Source of the DNA: Methylotenera sp. UBA6020
Lineage (GTDB): Bacteria > Pseudomonadota > Gammaproteobacteria > Burkholderiales > Methylophilaceae
Length of the DNA stretch: 10,981 nt
Direction: 5' to 3'
Assembly (NCBI GenBank): GCA_002429455.1
Contig: DIZU01000016.1
Span: 8,561-19,541 of the forward strand
Shown here one piece after another: positions 1 to 8,228 of the stretch. The notes under the pieces are model-generated. The model saw only the letters and a list, made by a program, of their open reading frames with translations, was not told where the DNA came from and made no database searches. Every line of letters begins with the position of its first letter. The stretch's first letter is position 1. The position numbers and the translations under genes are program-made.

Positions 1-2
1 GG

Positions 3-1541
3 CAAAACGATACCAGTGATCTGGATTTATCATTGGCGCTAGCCGATACCTCGTTAGAAGGCACACAAGCAGTGCCGCTATCTATGTATAACAAGCCGGC
101 TAAGGCTTATACGTATCCTGATTCTATCGGTAATGAATTGGCCATGGTTACTTTGAAAGGCAGTCATTTTCTTACTGAAGATAAATTAATTGCGTCAAAT
201 GTTTATTATCGTAAAAATCGCACTAAAGGATTCAATAGCAATGCCGAAGATTTAGGGCCAGGTCACTCTACCAACATTTCTACCCTTACAGATCAAGATG
301 GTTTTGGTGGCGCATTGCAATTGAGCTTGCTAGGTGATTTAGCAGGTCATAAAAATCAGTTTACGCTAGGTGCCAGTGCCGATTTTGGCCGCACGGACTT
401 TACTAGTGATTCATTGGAAGCAACTGTAGTTGGACGTGAAACGGTGACTGATAATCCTGAAACATCCAACGGTCAGGTACGATTAAAAACTAAAAATGAC
501 TATTATGGCATTTATGCCACTGATACATTTTCTTATACAGACCAATTACATCTCACGCTTTCTGGGCGCTATAACGTTGCCAAAATTAAGCTATCAGGGT
601 TCAGTGTAGATGACTTAGGTGTTGTTGGCGATTTGAATGGTAAACATAGTTACAATCGCTTTAATCCGGCAATTGGTTTAAATTACAATCCATCAAAAAC
701 GTTAGGTTTTTATGGCGGTTATAACGAAGGTATGCGTGCGGCTACTCCTGTTGAGTTGTCGTGTGCCGATGAAAATCGCCCATGTGCTTTACCTAATGCC
801 TTTGCTGCTGATCCCCATCTGGATATGGTAGTAGCGAAGACTTGGGAGGGTGGGGTACGAGGCAAGCTGGCTGATAATGTCAGCTGGAACATGGGCTTAT
901 ATAACACTGAAAATAGTAATGACATTCAGTTTATTGCCAGCAACGCCACCGGTTTCGGATTTTTTAAAAATGTAGGTCAAACTCGCCGAAGAGGGGTAGA
1001 ACTTGGTGTAAATGGTAAGTTTGATCGTTTAAGTCTGGGCGCAAACTATGGCTTTGTGGATGCGACTTATCAGTCTGATTTTGTGGTTGGTTCGCCAGCA
1101 AATAGTAGTGCTATCGCAAACCAGATTCAAGTATCTAAAGGCGATAGAATCCCGGGTATCGCAAGTCAGACATTCAAACTAAGAGTGGCTTATGACGTTA
1201 CGCCTGTTTGGAATGTTGGTAGCAATCTCGTAATGGCTGCTGGCCAATATGCCCGTGGTGACGAAAATAACCAGGATGTTAATGGCAAAATACCGGGCTA
1301 TACGGTAGTGCATCTTGATACGCACTATAGCGTGAATAACAATTGGAAGCTGTTTGCCAAAGTGAACAATATCTTTGATAACAAATACGCTACTTTCGGT
1401 GTGCTTGGGAATAATATTTTCAACACACTTGCGCCAGAGCAATTTCGCTCTCCTGCCGCACCACGTGCGGCTTGGGTAGGCGTTACTTATGAGTTTGGCC
1501 GCGCTAAAACTGCTTCTACAGCGGTTGATACAGATAACTAG
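3..1541 (+). CDS. TonB-dependent outer-membrane receptor, C-terminal part (5' truncated by window edge)
   Basis: This is most of the beta-barrel of a TonB-dependent receptor, an outer-membrane porin-like transporter energised by TonB-ExbB-ExbD. The frame is open from the first bases, so the signal peptide, TonB box and plug lie upstream; a TTG at 33 is not a convincing start. The visible part has alternating aromatic strands such as YYGIYATDTFSY and LHLTLSGRYN. It also has a two-Cys loop (SCADENRPCALPNAF, about 757-810) of a kind I recall from proteobacterial receptors, followed by AKTWEGGVRG. Near the end are the typical LFAKVNNIFDNKYATFG and a final strand WVGVTYEF. Fourteen residues (GRAKTASTAVDTDN) extend past the terminal Phe, which is unusual because barrel proteins normally end on that aromatic residue. 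The substrate cannot be told: iron chelate, other metal or organic ligand are all possible. The next gene is a sigma-54 regulator 8 bases downstream, so the two are probably co-transcribed. Confidence 0.9.
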   Translation, partial: QNDTSDLDLSLALADTSLEGTQAVPLSMYNKPAKAYTYPDSIGNELAMVTLKGSHFLTEDKLIASNVYYRKNRTKGFNSNAEDLGPGHSTNISTLTDQDGFGGALQLSLLGDLAGHKNQFTLGASADFGRTDFTSDSLEATVVGRETVTDNPETSNGQVRLKTKNDYYGIYATDTFSYTDQLHLTLSGRYNVAKIKLSGFSVDDLGVVGDLNGKHSYNRFNPAIGLNYNPSKTLGFYGGYNEGMRAATPVELSCADENRPCALPNAFAADPHLDMVVAKTWEGGVRGKLADNVSWNMGLYNTENSNDIQFIASNATGFGFFKNVGQTRRRGVELGVNGKFDRLSLGANYGFVDATYQSDFVVGSPANSSAIANQIQVSKGDRIPGIASQTFKLRVAYDVTPVWNVGSNLVMAAGQYARGDENNQDVNGKIPGYTVVHLDTHYSVNNNWKLFAKVNNIFDNKYATFGVLGNNIFNTLAPEQFRSPAAPRAAWVGVTYEFGRAKTASTAVDTDN

Positions 1542-1552
1542 GAGCACATTTG
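1540..1552 (+). promoter_or_regulatory. Ribosome binding site overlapping upstream stop; TTG start of the regulator
   Basis: AGGAG at 1540-1544 shares its first two bases with the receptor's TAG stop (1539-1541) and sits 5 bases before TTG at 1550. This decides the regulator's start and suggests that its translation is coupled to that of the receptor. Confidence 0.75.
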
Positions 1553-2968
1553 CAATTAGCACATCTCAACGCTAGCGATGCTTCAGCTTTGCTAAAGCAA
1601 CAGTCAAAATTACTGATTGTTGAAGATGAAGTGTTGTTTGCACGCGCCGTGATGCGACGATTGCAAAAAGCAGGTTATGAGTGCGAGCATGTTGAGAGCC
1701 TGCAAGATGCTCGCACTATCGTAAAGCAATTCTCACCAGATATTGTGCTACTGGATATGCGCCTGCCAGACGGCAACGGCTTGGATTTGCTAGCAGAATT
1801 TGTGACTAAGCATGTAGCGGTCATCGTGATGACAGCCTATGGCGAAATCAGCGATGCAGTGAATGCCATCAAGCAAGGTGCAATAGACTATCTTAAAAAG
1901 CCGATAGACCTTGAAGAATTACTGCTCTCTATTCAAAAGGCCGAAACTGCCACTATTCAAAGCAATAGTCTGGATTATTCACGGCAACGGAATGCGCATG
2001 CTACCGAAGGCGTTGAGTTGTTAGGCGATAGTCTAGCGATGCAAAGCGTGAAAACGCAAATCAGGCGCATTGCCCAGTTGGTTGCTAGCGATATCGTGCC
2101 GCCCACCGTGCTAATTGGCGGTGAAACAGGTACCGGCAAAGATGTGGCCGCACGCTTGTTACATTTGTCGTGCCAAGATAAAAATAAGCATAGTGATAAA
2201 CCATTCGTGCATATCGACTGTGCATCACTGCCGGCAGAGTTGATCGAAAGCGAATTGTTTGGTCATGAGAAAGGCGCTTTTACTGGCGCATTGGCTACAC
2301 GCCCAGGTTTGATCGAGGCTGCGGAAGATGGAACCTTGTTTCTCGATGAGATAGGTGAGTTACCACTCAGCTTACAAGCCAAGTTGCTGAACGTGCTTGA
2401 GCGTCGTGTAGTGCGCAGGCTTGGTTCGACCAAGGAACGTGCAGTACCCGCCCGTTTTATTGCAGCGACTAATCGCGATTTGCATGAAATGTCACTTAAT
2501 GGTCACTTTAGGCAAGATTTATATTACCGCTTGAATGTAATGAGTATAGTCATGCCGCCTTTACGCGAAAGAGAGGGCGATGCGATGTTGCTAGCACGGC
2601 ATTTTGCGGCACAAACTTCTAGGCGTTATGGCTTGGCTAGTCCGACATTTTCGCCAGATGCAATTAACATGATTCAAAACTATACATGGCCAGGGAATGT
2701 AAGAGAGCTGCGGCACCAGGTGAGCCGTGCCATGCTGTTGTGCCACGAGAGCCGTATTACTAACATTGATTTAGCATTACCAATACATCAGCAGGTTGTA
2801 TCAAGTACTGAACACAGCATACATACCAAGCTTGATGCGGCAGAGAAAGACATTTTGTTGCAAGCGCTCGCTGAAACTAAAAATAATGTGTCAGAAGCTG
2901 CACGTAAGCTTGGTATCACGCGCATGACTATGCGCTACCGTATGGATAAGCATCATATTGTGCCTTAG
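1550..2968 (+). CDS. NtrC-family sigma-54-dependent response regulator
   Basis: This is a 472-residue cytoplasmic transcription activator that would be phosphorylated by a sensor kinase and open sigma-54 promoters by ATP hydrolysis. A receiver domain spans about 20-135, with acidic pocket E25/D26, phospho-acceptor D69 (VLLDM), T95 and K117 before Pro. A central AAA+ domain follows, about 158-395: Walker A GETGTGKD (191-198), the sigma-54 contact loop GAFTGA (242-247), Walker B TLFLDEIGE (262-270), FRQDLYYRLNV (320-330) and WPGNVREL (380-387). A Fis-type helix-turn-helix ends the protein (about 430-468, NVSEAARKLGITRMTMRYRM). All catalytic motifs are intact, and length is normal for the family. 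The start is TTG at 1550, chosen because AGGAG lies 5 bases upstream and no ATG precedes the receiver. It follows the TonB receptor by 8 bases. No histidine kinase is in the window, so its partner is upstream or elsewhere. Targets are unknown; the receptor operon is an obvious candidate. Confidence 0.93.
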   Translation: MQLAHLNASDASALLKQQSKLLIVEDEVLFARAVMRRLQKAGYECEHVESLQDARTIVKQFSPDIVLLDMRLPDGNGLDLLAEFVTKHVAVIVMTAYGEISDAVNAIKQGAIDYLKKPIDLEELLLSIQKAETATIQSNSLDYSRQRNAHATEGVELLGDSLAMQSVKTQIRRIAQLVASDIVPPTVLIGGETGTGKDVAARLLHLSCQDKNKHSDKPFVHIDCASLPAELIESELFGHEKGAFTGALATRPGLIEAAEDGTLFLDEIGELPLSLQAKLLNVLERRVVRRLGSTKERAVPARFIAATNRDLHEMSLNGHFRQDLYYRLNVMSIVMPPLREREGDAMLLARHFAAQTSRRYGLASPTFSPDAINMIQNYTWPGNVRELRHQVSRAMLLCHESRITNIDLALPIHQQVVSSTEHSIHTKLDAAEKDILLQALAETKNNVSEAARKLGITRMTMRYRMDKHHIVP

Positions 2969-3047
2969 TTTGTCATATTGGGTTTTCGCCTATGTTGATG
3001 CTACATAATTTTATTAAGCAAAACTATCATTCAATTTCCATCGAAAA

Positions 3048-3076
3048 ATGACGGAAAAATCACTGCATGGTATGAT
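3048..3076 (+). promoter_or_regulatory. Candidate sigma-70 promoter for purT
   Basis: A -35 of ATGACG (3048-3053, 4/6 match) and a -10 of TATGAT (3071-3076, 5/6) are separated by 17 bases in the 136-base gap before purT. Transcription would begin near 3083, leaving a leader of about 22 bases. The ribosome binding site is weak (GAAAGAA, around 3094-3100). No clear terminator separates this from the preceding regulator gene. Confidence 0.55.
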
Positions 3077-3104
3077 TCAGCCAATCGAAAATTGAAAGAA
3101 TTGC

Positions 3105-4310
3105 ATGCAAATTGGTACCCCATTAAGTCCAAACGCAACGCGTGTTATGTTGCTTGGTTGCGGCGAGCTTGGTAAAGAGGTCATCATCGCGTTACAGCGT
3201 TTGGGCGTTGAAGTAATTGCGGTAGATCGCTATAAAAATGCACCTGGACATCAAGTAGCGCACCGCGCTTATGTGATTGACATGACTGATGATAAGGCGC
3301 TACGTGATTTAATTGCGCAAGAAAAACCGCATTTAATTGTGCCTGAAATTGAGGCGCTGAACACCAATACTCTTGCTGATATTGAAGCAGCCGGGTTGGC
3401 AACCGTGATTCCAACGGTAAAAGCGGTGCAACTCACCATGAACCGTGAAGGTATTCGCAGGCTCGCGGCAGAAGAGCTTAAGTTACCTACCTCGCCTTAC
3501 GCCTTTGCTAAAAGTGAATTTGAACTGCAAGCTGCCATTGACGCTGGTATTGGCTATCCTTGCTTCATTAAACCTACCATGTCATCTTCAGGCAAAGGGC
3601 AATCGCGCATCACGCAAGCTAGCGAGGTCAAATTGGCGTGGGATTACGCCGCCAGTGGCGGACGTGTGAATCAAGGCGTGGTGATTGTAGAGGGGCAGAT
3701 TGATTTTGACTATGAAATTACCTTGCTCACGGTACGCGCAAAAAATGCACAAGGCGAAATTACTACTTATTTTTGCGAACCAATCGGCCATGTGCAAGAA
3801 AAAGGTGATTATGTAGAAAGTTGGCAACCACAGGCCATGAGTACAGCAGCCTTGCTGGAATCTAAACGGATTGCAAAAGCGGTAACCGATAGCTTGGGCG
3901 GTTTAGGTTTATTTGGTGTCGAGCTGTTTGTAAAAGGCGACCAGGTGTGGTTTAGTGAAGTGAGTCCGCGCCCGCATGATACTGGCATGGTCACCATGGC
4001 CAGCCAGCGCTTTAGTGAATTTGATTTGCATGCGCGTGCCATTTTAGGCTTGCCTGTCGATGTAAGTTTGCGCGATGCCGGCGCTAGCGCCGTAATTTAT
4101 GGTGGGCATGAAACTCGCAATTTAGTGTTTGACGGTATCGAAGCCGCGTTGGCTGTACCTGATAGTGATATTCGCTTGTTTGGTAAACCAGAGTCCTTCG
4201 TAAAAAGGCGCATGGGCGTGGCGCTTGCCACCGGTCTAGACGTGACTGAAGCGAGAGCGCGCGCAAAATTGGCTGCTAGTTTAGTCAAACCTAGAGTTGT
4301 TGAATCCTAA
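3105..4310 (+). CDS. purT: Formate-dependent phosphoribosylglycinamide formyltransferase (GAR transformylase 2)
   Basis: PurT makes formyl-GAR from GAR, formate and ATP, the third step of purine synthesis, without needing 10-formyl-tetrahydrofolate. The 401-residue protein follows the remembered E. coli PurT (about 392 residues) almost end to end. The N-terminal Rossmann-like part has [11 protein letters not shown] (16-26) and AVDRY (39-43), then the GAR-binding VPEIEA (79-84) and [15 protein letters not shown] (111-125). The ATP-grasp core has [13 protein letters not shown] (155-167), EG (196-197) and the metal-binding [13 protein letters not shown] (284-296). The C-terminal domain has RLFGKPE (357-363) and GVALATG (371-377). 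No key motif is missing. The ATG at 3105 gives the standard N-terminus. It has its own promoter candidate and probably carries the haemoglobin gene 30 bases downstream. A formate-using step would fit a C1-metabolising organism, but that is inference; purT occurs widely in heterotrophs. Confidence 0.97.
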   Translation: MQIGTPLSPNATRVMLLGCGELGKEVIIALQRLGVEVIAVDRYKNAPGHQVAHRAYVIDMTDDKALRDLIAQEKPHLIVPEIEALNTNTLADIEAAGLATVIPTVKAVQLTMNREGIRRLAAEELKLPTSPYAFAKSEFELQAAIDAGIGYPCFIKPTMSSSGKGQSRITQASEVKLAWDYAASGGRVNQGVVIVEGQIDFDYEITLLTVRAKNAQGEITTYFCEPIGHVQEKGDYVESWQPQAMSTAALLESKRIAKAVTDSLGGLGLFGVELFVKGDQVWFSEVSPRPHDTGMVTMASQRFSEFDLHARAILGLPVDVSLRDAGASAVIYGGHETRNLVFDGIEAALAVPDSDIRLFGKPESFVKRRMGVALATGLDVTEARARAKLAASLVKPRVVES

Positions 4311-4340
4311 AGCAGTTTAAGATTAAAAAGGTTTAGACCT

Positions 4341-4760
4341 ATGTTGAAGAAAGTCGAAGAAGTTGGTAGTAGTAAAAGCACATTTTTTGAGTTGCTTGGC
4401 GGAGAAGAGCGCGGTGTTGAAAATGTGCGTAATTTGGTAGAAACTTTTTACGACATTATGGACAGCGACGTCAAAGCTAAACCGCTTCGTGCTATGCATC
4501 AGCCAGACCTGACTGAAGCACGCGAAAAACTATTTATGTTTTTAACTGGTTGGACCGGTGGCCCGCAGTTGTATATAGAGCGTTACGGGCACCCGATGCT
4601 TCGCAGGCGACATTTACCCTTTGCCGTTGATGAATCAGCGCGCGATCAATGGATGTATTGCATGATAAAAGCCATGCATCAATTAGGTTTTGAAGACCAG
4701 TTGATGGCAAAACTGGCTGAGCAGTTGTATGGTGTAGCGGATTTTATGCGTAATCAATAA
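4341..4760 (+). CDS. Group II truncated haemoglobin
   Basis: This is a 139-residue single-domain truncated globin, a soluble haem protein of the 2-on-2 fold. Members of group II bind oxygen and nitric oxide and are tied to oxygen handling or nitrosative and oxidative stress; the exact role here is not determinable. Visible hallmarks are the B-helix FYDIMD with Tyr37 (position B10), the FLTGWTGGP segment (67-75) with Trp71, the YGHPMLRRRHLPF segment (82-94) with proximal haem ligand His91 (F8), and Trp104 (G8), which is typical of groups II and III. Length is normal and all haem-contact residues are present. The ATG at 4341 has an AAAAGG about 9 bases upstream. It follows purT by 30 bases on the same strand with no visible terminator, so co-transcription is likely. 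The inverted repeat just downstream may end that transcript. Confidence 0.93.
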   Translation: MLKKVEEVGSSKSTFFELLGGEERGVENVRNLVETFYDIMDSDVKAKPLRAMHQPDLTEAREKLFMFLTGWTGGPQLYIERYGHPMLRRRHLPFAVDESARDQWMYCMIKAMHQLGFEDQLMAKLAEQLYGVADFMRNQ

Positions 4761-4764
4761 GCAT

Positions 4765-4839
4765 TGTCATTCTGAGCATAGCGAAGAATCCAGAGCAATC
4801 TACCGTATAACTGGATTCTTCGCTATGCTCAGAATGACA
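4765..4839. repeat. Perfect 29-base inverted repeat between convergent genes
   Basis: The left arm 4765-4793 (begins TGTCATTCTGAGC, ends GAAGAATCCAG) is the exact reverse complement of the right arm 4811-4839; the 17-base loop is 4794-4810. It starts 5 bases after the globin stop and lies 66 bases past the helicase stop on the other strand. A short TTTT run (4843-4846) follows on the + strand, so it could act as a terminator for purT-globin. TCATTCTGAGC...GAAGAATC palindromes recur in many unrelated bacterial genomes as intergenic repeats, as I remember it, so a REP- or MITE-like mobile palindrome is the more specific reading. Confidence 0.9.
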
Positions 4840-4905
4840 GAATTTTGGTATTTTTACCTAACCTTAGGTGTTCGTTAAAAATAGCTTGTCAGCAAAGGTT
4901 TTTCG

Positions 4906-6324
4906 TTATTTATTCAGTCTTAGCCCACCTAATAGCGCAGCAATAGGGGCTTTGTTTTTAGATATTGATCTAGTGATAGCATCTTTTTTCTCAATCACTG
5001 CCTCGTATGGTTTATCAAACCAAGGGTCTATATTTTTCTTTTTAGGCGGTAGGCGTTTAGTCGTTGCCGCATCTTGACTGGACACAACGTGACTTGTTTT
5101 ATGGCTACTTGGGCGCGACCTAGGGCCAGGCTTTTCAATCGCAATAATTTCTTTGGTGATTTGGCGTTTAATCAGCTTTTCAATTTCCACCATGTACTTA
5201 TCTTCTTCAGGACTCACGAAAGAAATCGCAATGCCCAAAGCACCAGCACGGCCTGTGCGGCCTATCCTGTGCACATAGTCTTCCGGTGCGCTTGGAATTT
5301 CGTAGTTTATCACCATTGGCAGTTGGTCTATATCTAAACCACGTGCTGCTACATCGGTGGCTACCAACACGGCAACTGTGCCGGATTTGAAGGCATCCAA
5401 CGCTTTAATCCGTTCTTGTTGGGTTTTATCGCCATGAATTGCATCGGCAGCAATGCCCTCACGCTCTAAGCTACGGCTTAGTCGGCTTGCGGTAATCTTG
5501 GTTTTGGTAAAAATAAGCACTTGTTTTGAATCTGTTGCTTTTAATAGCTGTATGAGCAACGCTTCTTTATCGCTTTGCGCCACTTGATACACTTTTTGTG
5601 TCACATTATCGTTGGTGGCATTGCTGCGAGCCACTTCGATTAACTGTGGTTTGGTTAAAAAATCATCGGCCAATTTTTTAATGTCATTTGAAAACGTGGC
5701 TGAAAACATCAAGTTCTGACGCTGTTTTGGCAACAAGGCCAAAATACGCTTCAAATCAGGCATAAAGCCCATGTCCAGCATTCTGTCTGCCTCATCCAGC
5801 ACTAAAATTTGTACTTGATTCAGCTGTAGTGTTTTTTGTTCAATGTGATCCAACAAACGGCCAGGTGTCGCTACCAAAACTTCCACACCAGTTTTAAGGT
5901 GTGGTGTTTGGGTTTTGATATCCACGCCGCCGTACACCACCAGTGAGCGTAGCGGCGTATGTTTGGCATAGGCTTTTACACTTTCTTCCACCTGTATTGC
6001 CAGTTCACGTGTAGGCGTCAAAATCAACGCACGTACCGGGTGCTTGGCAGGTGATGCACTAGTATTGGCTAATGGTAGCAATTTTTGTAGCAAGGGCAAC
6101 GCAAATGCCGCAGTTTTACCTGTGCCAGTTTGCGCGCCTGCCATTAAATCACCCCCAGCCAACGCCACCGGAATGGCTTGTGCTTGGATTGGCGTGGGTG
6201 TGGTGTAACCAGACTCGGTTAGCGCTTTTAGAAGTTCCGGCGCCAGACCTAGGCTGTCAAAACCTAAGTTTTGAAAAGCTGGGTTTTTAGAATCATGGTC
6301 ATCAAAAATTGCTGTTTCTGTCAT
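4906..6324 (-). CDS. DEAD-box ATP-dependent RNA helicase, RhlE type (distal copy)
   Basis: This 472-residue enzyme would unwind short RNA duplexes with ATP, probably during ribosome assembly or RNA decay. Motifs run in order: Q motif with Gln47 (TPTPIQAQAIP), AQTGTGKT (64-71), PTRELA (104-109), GG (132-133), TPGR (153-156), DEAD (177-180), SAT (208-210), IFTKTK (271-276), ATDVAARGLD (322-331) and HRIGRTGRAG (352-361). The C-terminal 90 residues are basic and contain DPWFDKPYE (433-441), a motif I associate with RhlE relatives, and end AALLGGLRLNK. I chose ATG at 6324; an in-frame TTG at 6342 would add six residues. Neither has a clear ribosome binding site. The stop of the upstream helicase is 36 bases away, so the two probably share a transcript. 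The two proteins are paralogues, but this one lacks the long Arg/Gly-rich tail. Confidence 0.93.
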   Translation of the reverse strand: MTETAIFDDHDSKNPAFQNLGFDSLGLAPELLKALTESGYTTPTPIQAQAIPVALAGGDLMAGAQTGTGKTAAFALPLLQKLLPLANTSASPAKHPVRALILTPTRELAIQVEESVKAYAKHTPLRSLVVYGGVDIKTQTPHLKTGVEVLVATPGRLLDHIEQKTLQLNQVQILVLDEADRMLDMGFMPDLKRILALLPKQRQNLMFSATFSNDIKKLADDFLTKPQLIEVARSNATNDNVTQKVYQVAQSDKEALLIQLLKATDSKQVLIFTKTKITASRLSRSLEREGIAADAIHGDKTQQERIKALDAFKSGTVAVLVATDVAARGLDIDQLPMVINYEIPSAPEDYVHRIGRTGRAGALGIAISFVSPEEDKYMVEIEKLIKRQITKEIIAIEKPGPRSRPSSHKTSHVVSSQDAATTKRLPPKKKNIDPWFDKPYEAVIEKKDAITRSISKNKAPIAALLGGLRLNK

Positions 6325-6360
6325 TTGTTGGGTACTGTTCAATTAAAGTGATTTATTCAG

Positions 6361-8223
6361 TTATGCAAAGCTGCGTGGGCGACGTGGAGCACCGCTACCG
6401 CCAGCATTCGCGCCGCCAAAGCTGCGTGAATCACCATTAGAGCGAGCTGGAGCGCGGCTGTCTGAACGGCCACCTTCAGGTTTTGCGCTATCGCGACGTG
6501 CTGGAGCTGACGAACGATCACCACGCGGTGCATCTGCGCGGCCTTCGTAACGTGCACCTAGCACTCGATTGCCGTCACCACGATTTGCATCAGGACGGCT
6601 ACCACGGTTGTCACTACGGCCATCGCCACGGTTACTATCACTACGAGGTGCACTAGCACCATCGCGTGGATAAGGTTTTTTACCGAAAGCTACGCTGTCA
6701 CCAAAACTACGGTTCGGCGCGCCGGCACCAGTACCTGAGCCAGGACGATCGCTACGACTGCGGTCACCACCAGCATTACGGTCACCAAAACTACGTGGAC
6801 GGTCGCCAGAAGGTCTTTCTGAACGGTTTGCATCAGATCTACCTGCGTAACCTGCTGAATTACCGTTTGATTCACGTGGCGCTGATTCGCGGTTGCCACG
6901 GCTTTCGCTATCACGGCTAAAGCTAGGGCGAGTATCTCCGCGGCTCTCAGAACGTGGACCACGGTCGTTAAAGCTACCGCGGTCATCACGTGGTTTAAAG
7001 CCACCGCGACCACCAGGTTTATGTGCATCACGGCGAATATCGCCGCGATCACCACGGCCATTACCAGGGCCATCCATTTTCATTGCACGTTTTGGCTCAA
7101 AGCCTTCAACAACACCTGGTTCCATACGATTGCCAGTGAATTGTTCAATTTTACGTAAAATGTGTCTGTCCATGTTTGATGCAAACGAAATAGCAATACC
7201 AGTGTTACCAGCACGGCCTGTACGACCAATACGATGCACATAATCTTCAGCAAATTTTGGCAAATCGTAGTTAATCACATGGCTAATACCTTGCACATCA
7301 ATACCACGCGCAGCAACATCAGTCGCTACTAACACTTTAACTTCACCTTGGCGCAATTTAGTCAGTGTACGGTTACGCGCACCTTGTGTCATGTCGCCAT
7401 GTAAAGCGGCAGTTTTGTGACCAGCGGCATATAAGTCTTCAGCCAATACATCTGCATGACGTTTAGTGCTGGTAAAAATAATGACTTGATTCACTTCTGG
7501 CGCAATTAACAAATGCTCAAGCAATTTGTTTTTATGCGTCATGTCATCTACATAGTGCAAACGTTGTTCAATGTTGGCATGCTTTTCTTTTTGGCCAGCT
7601 ACTTGAATCGTTTTAGGGTTTTTAAGAATTTGTTTAGCAACACGGGCGATGTCACCATCTAATGTTGCTGAGAACAATAGTGTTTGACGCTCAGCAGAAA
7701 GTTGGCTGCAAATGCGCTCAACATCAGGTAAGAAGCCCATATCTAGCATACGGTCTGCTTCATCTAAAATCAGCATTTGTAAGCGTGACAAATCAATACG
7801 GCCACGTTCCATGTGATCCAATAAACGGCCAGGTGTCGCGACTAAGATATCAAGTGGTTGTGATAACAGTTTATTTTGTAGTGGGTAAGGCATGCCGCCG
7901 ACGATGCTGACAGTACGTGCACGGATGAATTTACCGTATTTGCGTGCAGCTTCATTTACTTGCGTTGCAAGTTCACGTGTAGGCACTAGTACCAAGATGC
8001 GTGGGCCGCGACTTTTTAATTCATGTGGTGTTGCGAGTAAGTTTAATGCTGGCAACATAAATGCTGCAGTTTTACCTGTACCGGTTTGAGCAGATGCCAT
8101 CAGGTCATGACCTTGGGTCACAACTGGAATTGCTTGGGCTTGGATTGCGGTAGGTGTAGTGTAGCCAGATTCTTCAATTGCACGAAGGATGGCAGAGTCA
8201 AGGTTTAACGATTCAAAAGACAA
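6361..8223 (-). CDS. rhlE: DEAD-box ATP-dependent RNA helicase RhlE with long disordered Arg/Gly/Ser/Asp tail
   Basis: This is a 620-residue RNA helicase. The core (about 1-380) has F3, Gln28 (TPTAIQAQAIP), AQTGTGKT (45-52), PTRELA (81-86), GG (109-110), TPGR (130-133), DEAD (154-157), SAT (185-187), IIFTSTK (248-254), ATDVAARGID (300-309) and HRIGRTGRAG (330-339), all intact. From about residue 382 to the end, roughly 240 residues are almost free of large hydrophobics and built from R, G, D, S, N, P and A with recurring RSFGD/G, NRGDG and SDSRAP-like units. This tail is longer than I remember for most RhlE proteins; such tails bind RNA and can drive condensates in related helicases. I start it at TTG 8223 (MSFESLNLDS), the usual RhlE N-terminus, because AAAGGGA lies 6 bases upstream. 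A TTG at 8247 would add eight residues but has no ribosome binding site. The second helicase gene follows directly. Confidence 0.93.
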   Translation of the reverse strand: MSFESLNLDSAILRAIEESGYTTPTAIQAQAIPVVTQGHDLMASAQTGTGKTAAFMLPALNLLATPHELKSRGPRILVLVPTRELATQVNEAARKYGKFIRARTVSIVGGMPYPLQNKLLSQPLDILVATPGRLLDHMERGRIDLSRLQMLILDEADRMLDMGFLPDVERICSQLSAERQTLLFSATLDGDIARVAKQILKNPKTIQVAGQKEKHANIEQRLHYVDDMTHKNKLLEHLLIAPEVNQVIIFTSTKRHADVLAEDLYAAGHKTAALHGDMTQGARNRTLTKLRQGEVKVLVATDVAARGIDVQGISHVINYDLPKFAEDYVHRIGRTGRAGNTGIAISFASNMDRHILRKIEQFTGNRMEPGVVEGFEPKRAMKMDGPGNGRGDRGDIRRDAHKPGGRGGFKPRDDRGSFNDRGPRSESRGDTRPSFSRDSESRGNRESAPRESNGNSAGYAGRSDANRSERPSGDRPRSFGDRNAGGDRSRSDRPGSGTGAGAPNRSFGDSVAFGKKPYPRDGASAPRSDSNRGDGRSDNRGSRPDANRGDGNRVLGARYEGRADAPRGDRSSAPARRDSAKPEGGRSDSRAPARSNGDSRSFGGANAGGSGAPRRPRSFA

Positions 8224-8228
8224 AATAG

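Noticed and set aside
33..35. TTG at 33 as the true start of the receptor
   Set aside because: The frame is open to the window edge, there is no ribosome binding site, and the protein would lack signal peptide and plug; the gene is simply cut by the window.
4856..4869. ACCTAA-CC-TTAGGT inverted repeat as terminator of the minus-strand helicase operon
   Set aside because: On the minus strand the stem is followed by A, not T, and the loop is only two bases, so it does not look like a rho-independent terminator.
6690..7073. Open frame of 127 codons on the minus strand inside rhlE
   Set aside because: It is a shifted reading of the repetitive Arg/Gly-coding tail, with a composition of A/V/H runs, and lies wholly within a clear gene.
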